Assembly: GCA_904399395.1 (NCBI GenBank)
Contig: CAJFPJ010000063.1
Span: forward strand, 1 to 35,889
Reading direction: 5' to 3'
Source: an uncultured Clostridia bacterium
GTDB lineage: Bacteria; Bacillota; Clostridia; Oscillospirales; Acutalibacteraceae
DNA: 35,889 nucleotides
In this document: one piece after another, positions 15,474-23,358 of the stretch
How positions within the stretch are numbered: the first letter of the stretch is position 1
How the letters are laid out: each line of letters begins with the position of its first letter
Program-made: the position numbers and the translations under genes
The notes under the pieces: generated by a model
What the model saw: only the letters and a program-made list of their open reading frames with translations
Told to the model about the DNA's origin: nothing
Database searches by the model: none

Positions 15474-17213
15474 TTATGGGTTTAAGCCTTCAAACTGCAT
15501 GTTGTAATAGCTGGCATAGAGCCCATCCTTTTGCATCAGTTCATGATGGTTCCCCCGCTCTACGATACCTTCATCGCTGAGAACGATGATTTCATCTGCG
15601 TTACGAATCGTAGAGAGTCGATGGGCGATCACGATGGTGGTGCGATCTTTAGCAAGTTCTTCCAGGCTTTCTTGAATATGGCGTTCACTCTCGTTATCCA
15701 GAGCAGAGGTGGCCTCATCCAGAATCAAAATCCGGGGATCCTTCAGGAAAACACGGGCAATGGAGATACGTTGCTTCTGCCCGCCGGAAAGCCTCGCGCC
15801 TCTTTCTCCCACAAAAGTATTGTATCCTTCCGGCAGAGAAACAATGAAATCATGGATATTAGCCCGCTTGGCCGCTTCGACGATTTCTTCATCCGATGCT
15901 CCGGGTTTTCCATAGGCAATATTATCTCGAATGCTTCCACCGAACATGTATACATCTTGCTGTACGATCCCAATATTGCTGCGCAGGCTTTTCAGGGTTA
16001 CGCTGCGAATATCCTGGCCATCGATTGTGACGCAGCCATCTGTTACGTCGTAAAATCGTGGAAGAAGGCTGCAAAGGGTGGTCTTTCCGCCGCCGGAGGG
16101 CCCCACAAGGGCAACTGTTTTTCCTGCCTCGATCTGAATATCTATGTGTTCCAACACATTTTCACTGCAGTCATAGCTGAAGCTTACATTCTTAAAGGCT
16201 ATACGTCCCTCTACATTTTCCAGAGGTTTGGCGCCGGGAGAGTCTGTGATATCAGGTTGTGTTTCGAGAACCTCTACAAATCGTTTGAAGCCGGAATATC
16301 CCTTCTGAAACATCTCGGTAAATTCTACCAGAACCTCAATGGGATTGACAAAAATACCGATATAAAGAGCATATACGGCCAAATCAGCCGGATCCAGAGA
16401 GCCTTTGGCCACAAAATAGCCTCCCGAAACCAGAACAGTGAGATACAGCATTCCTTGAAAGAAATTGTTTCCTGCATGAAAAATTCCCATCCGTTTATAG
16501 TTGCGTTCTTTGGAATGAAGGAATTCCACGTTGCTACGGCCAAATTTCTTTCTTTCCAGCTCCTCGTTGGCAAAAGATTTCACCACCCGAATACCGGCGA
16601 GGCTATCTTGCAGGCTGGCGTTGACGGTTGCAATCTTTCTGCGGTTATCCATAAATACAGCCTGCATTTTTCCGTTTTGCCATACGCTGAAGAGCAGCAT
16701 AATCACTGTTACAGCTGCCAGAATTAGCGTCATGGGGACATTGATGCACATAAGTAGCACAAAAGAGCCCACGATCTTCAAAAGGGAGATAAATACATTT
16801 TCCGGGCCGTGGTGGGCCAGTTCGCTGATATCAAAGAGGTCGGAAACCAGTTTGCTCATCATTTCGCCGGTGTTGTTTCTGTCGTAATACGAAAAAGAAA
16901 GGCGCTGATATTGGTCAAACAAGTCCTGCCGCATATTACTTTCCATCCGGGCGCCCATAACATGCCCCTGATAGGTGATATAAAACCGGCCCGCATAGCG
17001 GATCAGATACATAACCAGCAGACCGATACCAATGAAAGGAAGGAATTTCAGAATTGTTTCCGCGCCGCGCATGAAGAGATCCTTGGTCATCCAGCTGAGA
17101 ATCTGGGGAAAAGCTAAGTCGATAATGCTGACGACCATCGCACAGAACATATCCAGGAAAAATACGCCCTTATACGGCTTATAATACTGAATGAATTTCT
17201 TGAATGTGTGCAT
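15474..17213 (-). CDS. ABC transporter, fused membrane and ATPase domains
   Basis: A half-size exporter of the MsbA/LmrA type that would work as a dimer. Residues about 15-300 form the six-helix transmembrane domain, and about 335-575 the ATPase. The ATPase has Walker A GPSGGGKTT, Q-loop IGIVQQD, signature LSGGQKQR, Walker B ILILDEATSALD and the switch histidine in IAHRLSTI, so all catalytic elements are present. The length of 579 is normal. The substrate cannot be told; such exporters move lipids, peptides or drugs. It follows the cyclophilin gene by 24 bases and probably shares its promoter. The ribosome binding site is weak (AGAAGAGAAG, well upstream of the ATG). Confidence 0.93.
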   Translation of the reverse strand: MHTFKKFIQYYKPYKGVFFLDMFCAMVVSIIDLAFPQILSWMTKDLFMRGAETILKFLPFIGIGLLVMYLIRYAGRFYITYQGHVMGARMESNMRQDLFDQYQRLSFSYYDRNNTGEMMSKLVSDLFDISELAHHGPENVFISLLKIVGSFVLLMCINVPMTLILAAVTVIMLLFSVWQNGKMQAVFMDNRRKIATVNASLQDSLAGIRVVKSFANEELERKKFGRSNVEFLHSKERNYKRMGIFHAGNNFFQGMLYLTVLVSGGYFVAKGSLDPADLAVYALYIGIFVNPIEVLVEFTEMFQKGYSGFKRFVEVLETQPDITDSPGAKPLENVEGRIAFKNVSFSYDCSENVLEHIDIQIEAGKTVALVGPSGGGKTTLCSLLPRFYDVTDGCVTIDGQDIRSVTLKSLRSNIGIVQQDVYMFGGSIRDNIAYGKPGASDEEIVEAAKRANIHDFIVSLPEGYNTFVGERGARLSGGQKQRISIARVFLKDPRILILDEATSALDNESERHIQESLEELAKDRTTIVIAHRLSTIRNADEIIVLSDEGIVERGNHHELMQKDGLYASYYNMQFEGLNP

Positions 17214-17237
17214 GCCTGAATTACTTCTCTTCTTTCT

Positions 17238-17753
17238 TTATAAGGTTTCCGGCTCCGGATAGTCTTCACCGAAGGTTTCAGCAGTCACCCGGATCATTTT
17301 TTGCTCTTCCAGAGGCCGGTCGTTATAGTTGCGCTTAGTGGAGACAATGGCGTCGCAGACCTCTATGCCAGAGATCACTTTGCCAAAGGAAGCGTATTGG
17401 CCGTCCAGATGGGGAGCGTCCTCTACCATGAGAAAGAATTGACTTCCTGCACTATCGGGATGCATGGCTCTGGCCATGGAAAGCACCCCACGGGTGTGCT
17501 TCAGATTGTTTTCAAAGCCGTTTGCGGAAAACTCCCCGCGGATGGAATAACCGGGGCCGCCCATTCCGGTGCCTTGAGGATCGCCACCCTGAATCATAAA
17601 GCCTGGTATTACCCTGTGAAAAATTGTTCCGTCATAGAAGCCTTTATGAACAAGAGAAAGAAAATTTCGCACGGTATTGGGAGCTATCTCTGGATACAGC
17701 TCCACTTGTATAGTGCCCTTATTCGTTTCGATCGTTACGATGGGATTTTTCAT
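17238..17753 (-). CDS. Peptidyl-prolyl cis-trans isomerase, cyclophilin type
   Basis: Speeds up proline isomerisation during protein folding. The 171-residue protein is a single cyclophilin domain without signal peptide, so cytoplasmic. The active-site segments are present: FHRVIPGFMIQGGDP, GMGGPGYSI, GVLSMARAMHPDSAGSQFFLMV and LDGQYASFGKV, with the catalytic arginine in FHR. AAAGGAGG precedes the ATG. The gene is preceded by a promoter at 17851-17879 and an 11-bp hairpin at 17806-17830 within the leader. It is followed by the ABC exporter. Confidence 0.96.
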   Translation of the reverse strand: MKNPIVTIETNKGTIQVELYPEIAPNTVRNFLSLVHKGFYDGTIFHRVIPGFMIQGGDPQGTGMGGPGYSIRGEFSANGFENNLKHTRGVLSMARAMHPDSAGSQFFLMVEDAPHLDGQYASFGKVISGIEVCDAIVSTKRNYNDRPLEEQKMIRVTAETFGEDYPEPETL

Positions 17754-17805
17754 CGTTGTTTCCTCCTTTGTTTATGTGGGTATCCGCCAGTGCTGCGGAA
17801 AATAT

Positions 17806-17830
17806 AAACTGCGCGCACAGCGCGCAGTTT
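17806..17830 (-). promoter_or_regulatory. Perfect leader hairpin upstream of the cyclophilin gene
   Basis: Arms AAACTGCGCGC and GCGCGCAGTTT around a 3-base loop. On the minus strand it is followed by ATATTTTCC. It lies about 14 bases after the predicted start from the promoter at 17851-17879 and 52 bases before the cyclophilin start. It could be the terminator of the XRE gene upstream, an attenuator, or an mRNA-stabilising hairpin. Confidence 0.55.
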
Positions 17831-17850
17831 ATTGCCCATTATTCCTACTC

Positions 17851-17879
17851 AGTATACCATGAAGTCGTGAAATCGCCAA
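17851..17879 (-). promoter_or_regulatory. Promoter of the cyclophilin-ABC exporter unit
   Basis: On the minus strand, -35 TTGGCG (17879-17874), a 17-base spacer and -10 TATACT (17856-17851), preceded by TGG as an extended -10. The start would be near 17844. Confidence 0.6.
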
Positions 17880-17930
17880 GTAAAATAAAAGACTTCCATA
17901 AAAATAAGAAAAAGCCCTCAATACACCAGT

Positions 17931-18185
17931 TCAAAAATGCATATGCTTCAAATAAGGAGCTGGGGGCACATCCCTAAGAAGATCTTCAATAGAAATGCCA
18001 AAAAGCTGCAGAATTTTCATCAAATTGGAAACAGTAGGATAAGAACTCCCTCTTTCATAGGCTGCATATGCAGAAAGAGAAATACCTAGAAGTTTGGCCA
18101 CCTGTGCTTGGGTCAGCTGAGCGCTTTTTCTTCGTATTCTCAAATTAACGGCTAAGTTTTTCAATGATTCTTCCTTTATCGACAT
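17931..18185 (-). CDS. XRE-family helix-turn-helix regulator (short)
   Basis: An 84-residue DNA-binding protein. Residues about 11-65 form the Cro/CI-type helix-turn-helix: LRIRRKSAQLTQAQVAKLLGIS, then AYAAYERGSSYPTVSNLMKI. The C-terminal tail is short (PPAPYLKHMHF) with no ligand domain. AGGAGGGG lies 8 bases before the ATG. It is divergent from another XRE gene, and the shared region holds its promoter and a pair of 11-bp inverted repeats that are good candidates for its own operator. Its targets are unknown. It could be autoregulatory or part of a chromosomal remnant; no toxin partner is seen. Confidence 0.85.
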   Translation of the reverse strand: MSIKEESLKNLAVNLRIRRKSAQLTQAQVAKLLGISLSAYAAYERGSSYPTVSNLMKILQLFGISIEDLLRDVPPAPYLKHMHF

Positions 18186-18208
18186 TGTAAATACCCCTCC
18201 TGTTTTGA

Positions 18209-18298
18209 CACTATTAGTTTACATATTTTAATAATAATTGATTCTATAAGTTTCTGTCAACAGGTTACAATTTTTGCGTGAGATAGCAACTAATAGTG
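18209..18298. repeat. Pair of inverted 11-bp operator-like sites between divergent XRE genes
   Basis: CACTATTAGTT at 18209-18219 and its exact reverse complement AACTAATAGTG at 18288-18298. The first lies just downstream of the -10 of the minus-strand gene (17931-18185). The second overlaps the ribosome binding site of the plus-strand gene (18312-18683). One regulator binding both would repress both genes. Confidence 0.6.
18231..18260 (-). promoter_or_regulatory. Promoter of the minus-strand XRE gene
   Basis: Minus-strand -35 TTGACA (18260-18255, perfect consensus), an 18-base spacer and -10 TATTAT (18236-18231, 5 of 6). The operator-like site at 18209-18219 falls about at the start point. 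No equally clear promoter is visible for the plus-strand gene. Confidence 0.65.
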
Positions 18299-18311
18299 GA
18301 GATGAAAAAGG

Positions 18312-18683
18312 ATGCATGGACTGGGCCAGAAAATTTATATGGCAAGAAAAATCAAGAAATATTCCCAAGCTCAGCTGGCAGAGAAGATCGGTAAAAGCCG
18401 GGCAGTGGTCAGCGCATATGAAAATGATTTGAAAACTCCTTCCGGTGAAACGCTGATTGACCTGGCAGTGGTTCTGGATATATCCCTGGATTATCTTGTG
18501 GGGTTTGTTAACAGACGTTCTATAGTGGTAGAAGGGCTTTCAGAACAACAGATCGAAACTGTTGCTGGGCTTGTAACAGAGTATCGGGACGGAAAACGAT
18601 ATCCGGGTTTTACGGCCCGTCAAAAACAGCTTCTTACCGATATTATGGGAGAATTCGGTAAGCTTCCCAAGGGTAGGGAATAG
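18312..18683 (+). CDS. XRE-family helix-turn-helix regulator
   Basis: A 123-residue regulator. Residues about 4-60 form a Cro/CI helix-turn-helix (QKIYMARKIKKYSQAQLAEKIGKS, AVVSAYENDLKTPS), ending DISLDYLVG as is common in clostridial XRE proteins. The C-terminal part (about 65-123) is charged, contains LSEQQIETVAGLV and is not a domain I can name. TGGAG lies 11 bases before the ATG and overlaps the second 11-bp operator-like site. It is divergent from the 84-residue XRE gene and ends at a terminator shared with the convergent GH2 gene. Confidence 0.87.
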   Translation: MHGLGQKIYMARKIKKYSQAQLAEKIGKSRAVVSAYENDLKTPSGETLIDLAVVLDISLDYLVGFVNRRSIVVEGLSEQQIETVAGLVTEYRDGKRYPGFTARQKQLLTDIMGEFGKLPKGRE

Positions 18684-18686
18684 AGT

Positions 18687-18723
18687 AAAAACGGGGAATG
18701 GGTTGAAATCCGTTCCCCGTTTT
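18687..18723. terminator. Bidirectional terminator between the XRE and GH2 genes
   Basis: AAAACGGGGAA and TTCCCCGTTTT with partly paired inner bases; it is A-flanked on one side and T-flanked on the other. It lies between the convergent regulator and glycosidase genes. Confidence 0.8.
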
Positions 18724-18760
18724 CCATAGGCGGTTTAGGCACCGGCCGTCCTGCAGTATC

Positions 18761-21037
18761 TTAAAGTAGGAGCTCTTTTTCACCTGTTTCGTTAGACCAT
18801 GCAATAAGGCGAAGATTCCCCGATCTTTTCCGAATATAGGCGATAAGCCTTCCGTTAAAAGTGCGCCGGGAGGCCTTTGCGTAGGAACTGAGATCGTCGG
18901 GAGCTCCGTTTTCCATGCCCAGAAGTTGGCCGTCGCCTACTACATGCAGAAAAACTTCGGGTCCATATCCCGGCAAGAGGCGTCCTTCGGCATCTGCAGC
19001 AGAAATTTCCACCTGACAAATTGGGCAATCCTTCTGGGCTTCCCATGTATTCAACAGCAGTTTTGTGGGCTTTGATGCCGTGAAAAGACGATCCTCCACG
19101 ACGGTTTCCCCTTGAGTGCAGATAGCCCGAAGCTCTCCCTCCTCAAAGGGGATCTTCCAGGCTGCTCTTCCACAGTCGTCTTCAGAAAGCTTTTGTGTTC
19201 CAAGACTTTTTCCGTTTAGAAACAACTCGGCTTCCCCGCAGTTCGTATAGCAAGAGACTGTGATCTCCTCACCTGTCTCCCAGTTCCAGGAATAGCTTTC
19301 TTCATAGGGCTTCCCACTTTTGCCTGTAGAGAGCTTGCAGAAGGGAGTATCTGTCCAAAGGGCCCTACGCTGGTACCATAAAGGTTTTTCGAAGCCAGCC
19401 AAATTTAGAATGCCTGCTTGGGAAATCCGGATAGGCCACCCTCGGGCTTCTCCCAGAAAATCAATTCCCGTCCATAAGAACTGTCCGCAGATATATGCAT
19501 TATTTTTTACAAAGAGCCAAGCTCTGGCATCGGTGGAATTTTCGCTGCCATAGATCACGTGAGGATATTTGGCGTGATCCTCTTCATACAGATGTTCTTT
19601 ATAATTGTAACCCACTATATCAAGCGTCTGTGCGTAGCCAGTCTGATTGGAAAGCTCCGGAAAAGCAAGCGCCGAGGTGACAGGTCTGGTGTGGTCATGT
19701 CGTTTTACGATTTTTACCAATTCCGCCGAAATTTTTGCGAGCCGCTGGGCGTTAGGTTTATTGGGATCATACTGTCTTTCCCGCTGGGGTTTGTTAGCGT
19801 CGTTGTTTCCTGTCATGCTTTCAAACAGCGGATGCACATACGGGTCGTTGGGATAATCAATTTCGTTGCCTATGCTCCACATAACCACCGAGGGGTGATT
19901 CCTATCTCTGAGCACCATCTGAGTGAGATCGCGTTCGTGCCATTCGGGGAAATTTTCTGCATATCCATAGTGTTTGGGTGGATATACATTGTGGCCCTGC
20001 CACCACTTGTTTTTGCAGCCTTCCCATTCGTCAAAGGCTTCATCCATTACCAGAAAACCCATTTCATCACAGAGAGAAAGGAGTTTTTCATCCGGTGGGT
20101 TATGGCTTGTGCGGATAGCATTGGCACCGCAGTCCTTGAATTTTTGAAGACGCCGGCGCCAGACCTCCGAAGGAACAGCCGCCCCCAGGCAGCCTGCATC
20201 GTGGTGAATACACAGGCCCTTTATTTTAGTGGAAATACCGTTCAGGAAAAAGCCTCTATCTGCATCGAAATGGATGGTACGGATACCGATCCGGTATTCT
20301 TCCCGATCCGTTTCTTTTTCTCCCTTATATGCCCGGCAGACAAGGGTATACAGAGAGGGGGAATCTGGGCTCCAAAGGTCGGGTTGTTGAAGAACTAGCT
20401 CTGTATTTCCGCAGGAGGAAAGCCGCTCTGTGTATGCGGCTTTTTTGCCGTTTTTATCCAGCAGGTGAAACTGCGTTTCTGCTTCTTTTTCCGTCAGTTC
20501 CCATTGAATTTGGAGAACCGCTTTCTTTTCATCAGCTGTTTTTGTAAAGGCAAATATACTGTGCTGCACAAAATGGCAGGGGGATTTAACAGCTAGTGTT
20601 ACATCTCTGTAGATACCGCTTCCGGTAAACCAACGGGAATCAGCCAGATCGTTGTGTTCTGCCCGCACAGCTAGAACATTTTCCCCGGGAACTATAAAAT
20701 CCGTAATATCATAGGTAAAGGTGCTGTAACCGTAAGGACGTGTTCCCAGATAATTGCTGTTGATCCAAACACGGCTGTTTTTGTAAACGCCGCCGAAGGT
20801 AACATAGACATGTTTCTGAGAAATATCTTCCTCTAAAGTAAAATGTTTTCTGTACCAGCCTGTTCCGCCGGCCAAATAACCGGTTCCGCTGCTGTAGCGG
20901 ATGTCGAAGGGAAGTGAAACAGACCAATCATGGGGAAATTCTACGGTTTCCCATCCAGAATCGTCGAAGCCCTTGTAAAAAGCTTCATTTTCGTCTCCTA
21001 GATGGAACTTCCATCCGCTGTTGATAGGAATATCCAT
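18761..21037 (-). CDS. Glycoside hydrolase family 2 (beta-galactosidase-like)
   Basis: A 758-residue retaining beta-glycosidase. The domains in order are the N-terminal sugar-binding domain (about 1-150, with FPHDWS and RWFTGSGIYRDV), an immunoglobulin-like domain (about 150-260), the TIM barrel (about 262-560) and a C-terminal beta region with GEAELFLNGKSLG. The acid/base is E392 in WSIGNE, and E499 in YGSENS is the expected nucleophile. There is no signal peptide, so it acts in the cytoplasm on imported oligosaccharides. The exact sugar (galactose, glucuronate, arabinose) is not decidable by eye. I chose the ATG at 21037 because GGAAGG precedes it; the frame stays open to 21133. No transporter gene adjoins it. 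Confidence 0.9.
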   Translation of the reverse strand: MDIPINSGWKFHLGDENEAFYKGFDDSGWETVEFPHDWSVSLPFDIRYSSGTGYLAGGTGWYRKHFTLEEDISQKHVYVTFGGVYKNSRVWINSNYLGTRPYGYSTFTYDITDFIVPGENVLAVRAEHNDLADSRWFTGSGIYRDVTLAVKSPCHFVQHSIFAFTKTADEKKAVLQIQWELTEKEAETQFHLLDKNGKKAAYTERLSSCGNTELVLQQPDLWSPDSPSLYTLVCRAYKGEKETDREEYRIGIRTIHFDADRGFFLNGISTKIKGLCIHHDAGCLGAAVPSEVWRRRLQKFKDCGANAIRTSHNPPDEKLLSLCDEMGFLVMDEAFDEWEGCKNKWWQGHNVYPPKHYGYAENFPEWHERDLTQMVLRDRNHPSVVMWSIGNEIDYPNDPYVHPLFESMTGNNDANKPQRERQYDPNKPNAQRLAKISAELVKIVKRHDHTRPVTSALAFPELSNQTGYAQTLDIVGYNYKEHLYEEDHAKYPHVIYGSENSTDARAWLFVKNNAYICGQFLWTGIDFLGEARGWPIRISQAGILNLAGFEKPLWYQRRALWTDTPFCKLSTGKSGKPYEESYSWNWETGEEITVSCYTNCGEAELFLNGKSLGTQKLSEDDCGRAAWKIPFEEGELRAICTQGETVVEDRLFTASKPTKLLLNTWEAQKDCPICQVEISAADAEGRLLPGYGPEVFLHVVGDGQLLGMENGAPDDLSSYAKASRRTFNGRLIAYIRKRSGNLRLIAWSNETGEKELLL

Positions 21038-21110
21038 TCTTTTCCTTCCTTTCCATACTATATTATTTATAGGTTCTTCATCGCCTGTTATGGCGCTTGT
21101 TCCGGTCGGT

Positions 21111-21116
21111 ATTATA
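21111..21116 (-). promoter_or_regulatory. Possible -10 of the GH2 gene
   Basis: TATAAT on the minus strand, 74 bases before the GH2 start, with a poor -35 (GTTTTC at 17 bases). There is no catabolite-repression (cre) site that I would trust nearby. Confidence 0.3.
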
Positions 21117-21253
21117 TGGAGGGTATGGCGCATGAAAACAGCTAGCCAAATGTAATTTCTATTTCCCCAAAAGTATAGAGGAATAGGGAAGGGTTGTCAA
21201 TGTGGTTCCCAGCTGCTATGGGAGTGAATTGGATAGTTTTATGAAGAAAAATG

Positions 21254-21290
21254 GCCTTTTTATAAAGGCTTCTTTTCGCTCTCTTTTTAT
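21254..21290 (+). terminator. Orphan terminator-like hairpin upstream of exoA
   Basis: GCCTTT-TTAT-AAAGGC (21254-21269) followed by TTCTTTTCGCTCTCTTTTTATT on the plus strand. No plus-strand gene lies upstream, since GH2 runs the other way. It either ends an unannotated short RNA from about 21180-21250 or stops stray transcription before the exoA promoter. Confidence 0.4.
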
Positions 21291-21306
21291 TAGAAGAATT
21301 CTATGG

Positions 21307-21312
21307 TATACT
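21307..21312 (+). promoter_or_regulatory. Extended -10 promoter of exoA
   Basis: TATACT preceded by TGG, 127 bases before the exoA start. The -35 region (TTTTTA at 17 bases) is only T-rich. The same TGG-TATACT element is seen at the cyclophilin promoter on the other strand. Confidence 0.45.
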
Positions 21313-21439
21313 GAATTATACAGATTTTCCAGTCTACAGTCTGATCTTGCTTTATTATTGATGTGCAATAGATCTTTGTCTGAAAGACCGCGCATCTGTT
21401 AAAAACCGAAATACGTAGAAGAATGAAAGGGGATTGCTT

Positions 21440-22195
21440 ATGAAATATATATCTTGGAACGTAAACGGCTTGCGAGCATGTCTGAATAAGGGGTTTGAGG
21501 ATTTCTTCAGGGAGTCGGAAGCAGACGCATTCTGCCTGCAGGAAACAAAACTGCAGCCAGGTCAGGTGGAGCTTTCTCTGCCTGGATATCATCAGTATTG
21601 GAATTCTGCCGTTAAAAAGGGATATTCTGGAACAGCGATTTTTGCTAAACGGGAACCGCTTTCTGTCAGCTATGATATTGGAGATGAAGCCCATGTAGGA
21701 GAGGGGCGCAGCATTACGCTGGAATATCCCGATCATTATCTGGTGACAGTATATACCCCTAATGCTCAGAGAGAACTGGCGCGTATTTCCTACCGAATGG
21801 AATGGGAGGACGCCTTCCGCCGGTATCTTCTGGAGCTGGATGCCAAAAAGCCCGTGGTGATCTGCGGAGACATGAATGTGGCCCATCAGGAGATCGATCT
21901 GAAAAATCCAAAGACCAACCGGGGAAACGCAGGCTTCAGCGATGAGGAACGGGGAAAGATGACGGAACTGCTTTCCTCCGGCTTCACGGATACCTTCCGG
22001 TATCTGCACCCGGATACGACGGGCGCTTACAGTTGGTGGAGTTATATGTTCCATGCTCGGGAAAAGAATGCGGGCTGGCGAATTGACTATTTTCTAGTAT
22101 CCGATAGGCTCCGCCCCCGGATCCGAGAAGCAAATATTAGAGCCGAAATTATGGGAAGCGATCACTGCCCCGTGGAGCTTATTCTGGAAGGATAA
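21440..22195 (+). CDS. exoA: Exodeoxyribonuclease III / AP endonuclease
   Basis: Acts in base-excision repair: it cuts at abasic sites and trims 3' ends. The 251-residue protein has the endonuclease/exonuclease/phosphatase fold. It shows KYISWNVNGLRA (metal-site Asn), CLQETKL (catalytic Glu), GDMNVAH (Asp/Asn), RIDYFLVS and the C-terminal GSDHCPVEL with the Asp-His pair. The length is normal for the ExoA/XthA group. The ATG at 21440 is preceded by AAAGGGGA; an in-frame TTG two codons earlier is less likely. It is a single gene, ended by the terminator at 22235-22280. Confidence 0.96.
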   Translation: MKYISWNVNGLRACLNKGFEDFFRESEADAFCLQETKLQPGQVELSLPGYHQYWNSAVKKGYSGTAIFAKREPLSVSYDIGDEAHVGEGRSITLEYPDHYLVTVYTPNAQRELARISYRMEWEDAFRRYLLELDAKKPVVICGDMNVAHQEIDLKNPKTNRGNAGFSDEERGKMTELLSSGFTDTFRYLHPDTTGAYSWWSYMFHAREKNAGWRIDYFLVSDRLRPRIREANIRAEIMGSDHCPVELILEG

Positions 22196-22234
22196 TATAA
22201 TGCGTCCTATAGGATTTTTTCAATATACAGCTGA

Positions 22235-22280
22235 AAGAAAAGAAGCGCACTTGCATATTTTGCAGCGCGCTTCTTTTCTT
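22235..22280. terminator. Terminator between exoA and the AraC-type gene
   Basis: AAGAAAAGAAGCGC pairs with GCGCTTCTTTTCTT (14 bp), with a further small TGCA/TGCA stem inside. It lies between convergent genes and is usable in both directions. Confidence 0.8.
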
Positions 22281-22352
22281 GTTTATGAATCCATTTCGCA
22301 GCAAAACGCAATAATCCTACTTCGGTTAAAACAGCTGTAGCCCCTGTTCCTC

Positions 22353-23240
22353 TTAGAGATTGTGAGCCCTTTGCTGAAGAATTCGATATTTTTTAGGAGT
22401 GCAGGCGAAATGCTCCCGGAAGACTTTGATAAAATAGCTGATATTTGTGAAGCCCACACGGTAGCAGATTTCCGTAATAGGAAGGTCTGTCTCGGAAAGC
22501 AGAGTGGCCGCCTGTTTCATGCGATAAGCACCGATATATTCTACGGGGGAAGTGCCTGTAACGGCCACAAAGAATTTATAGAATGTGTCTTCGCCCATAT
22601 ATAGAAGATCCGCCAGTTCTTTTATGTAGATTTTTCTGTGATAGTTCTGTTCAATATATGTGAGGGCTGTTTTGAGCCGCTGGATTTTTTCCTGTGTCTG
22701 TGTACGGGAAAATTGGTTTGATACAAAACAGAGGGAATCTGAAGAAAACAGTTCATAAAACAGCTCATAAATAAGGCTGATGGTAAGCAGCTGAAAGCCG
22801 GTTTTTTTTTCTGTGTATATAGTATACATGCGGCGGAAGCAGGATAAGATTTCTGGATAGTGGGGCATATCTGGGCCGATGAGGGAGGCCAAATGCACAT
22901 CCCCATCCAGAAGGCTTTGCAGAAAACTGCCTGCACCATGGTCGTTCTGGGGGAAAACCTGTTCTGCAGAGATCAGGAAGACATATACTTCACATTCGCG
23001 GGAAGGATTTTGTTCCCCATAATGAACCTCATGAATATTGACAACGCCTATATCTCCCTCTTGAAGAGAAAGGCGCCTGTGATCTGCTATAAGGGTAAGT
23101 TCTCCTTTTGACATATATATAAATTCCAACTCTTTATGCCAGTTGCAGTAAATAAGCTGTGGTTTTTCCCTGCTTGTCATTCGGAAAACCGTCAGAGGCA
23201 GGCCGATAGAGTTGTGAGTATCTTCATAGACTGATCGCAT
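22353..23240 (-). CDS. AraC-family transcriptional regulator
   Basis: A 295-residue sugar-sensing activator type. The N-terminal cupin-like domain (about 15-150) includes HKELEFIYMSKGELTLI and GDIGVVNIHEVH. The C-terminal pair of helix-turn-helix motifs (about 190-290) includes IYIKELADLLYMGEDTFYKFF and ITEICYRVGFTNISYFIKVFREHFACTPKKYR, the AraC signature. I chose the ATG at 23240 because AAAGGTGG lies 7 bases before it; a GTG at 23252 is part of that binding site. It is divergent from the GH63-like gene, with promoters that share a palindromic -10, so it very probably controls that gene. Confidence 0.92.
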   Translation of the reverse strand: MRSVYEDTHNSIGLPLTVFRMTSREKPQLIYCNWHKELEFIYMSKGELTLIADHRRLSLQEGDIGVVNIHEVHYGEQNPSRECEVYVFLISAEQVFPQNDHGAGSFLQSLLDGDVHLASLIGPDMPHYPEILSCFRRMYTIYTEKKTGFQLLTISLIYELFYELFSSDSLCFVSNQFSRTQTQEKIQRLKTALTYIEQNYHRKIYIKELADLLYMGEDTFYKFFVAVTGTSPVEYIGAYRMKQAATLLSETDLPITEICYRVGFTNISYFIKVFREHFACTPKKYRILQQRAHNL

Positions 23241-23313
23241 GGGATATTCCACCTTTACGAAAAAGCAACATTTTTAGACGGAAATACAGGAGTATTCAAT
23301 CTAATATTTACGA

Positions 23314-23345
23314 TATAATTATATCAATTTCTATACACCTGTAAA
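23314..23345. promoter_or_regulatory. Overlapping divergent promoters for the AraC and GH63 genes
   Basis: The perfect palindrome GATATAATTATATC (23312-23325) gives a TATAAT on each strand. On the minus strand, -35 TTTACA (23345-23340) lies 16 bases from TATAAT (23323-23318), a good promoter for the regulator. On the plus strand TATAAT (23314-23319) has no good -35, as expected for a promoter needing an activator. The minus-strand -35 overlaps the AAAGGAGG ribosome binding site of the GH63-like gene. Confidence 0.55.
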
Positions 23346-23358
23346 GGAGGATGTTTGT

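Noticed and set aside
18186-18683. Toxin-antitoxin system formed by the XRE genes
   Set aside because: Both proteins are helix-turn-helix regulators; no toxin-like partner is present in either operon.
19559-20398. 279-codon plus-strand frame inside the GH2 gene
   Set aside because: It is antisense to strongly conserved GH2 catalytic sequence, so it is a shadow frame.
21121-21140. Catabolite-repression (cre) site upstream of the GH2 gene
   Set aside because: TGAAAACAGCTAGCC lacks the central CG and the second half of the consensus.
21290-22054. 254-codon minus-strand frame opposite exoA
   Set aside because: Antisense to a gene with full catalytic motifs; no ribosome binding site.
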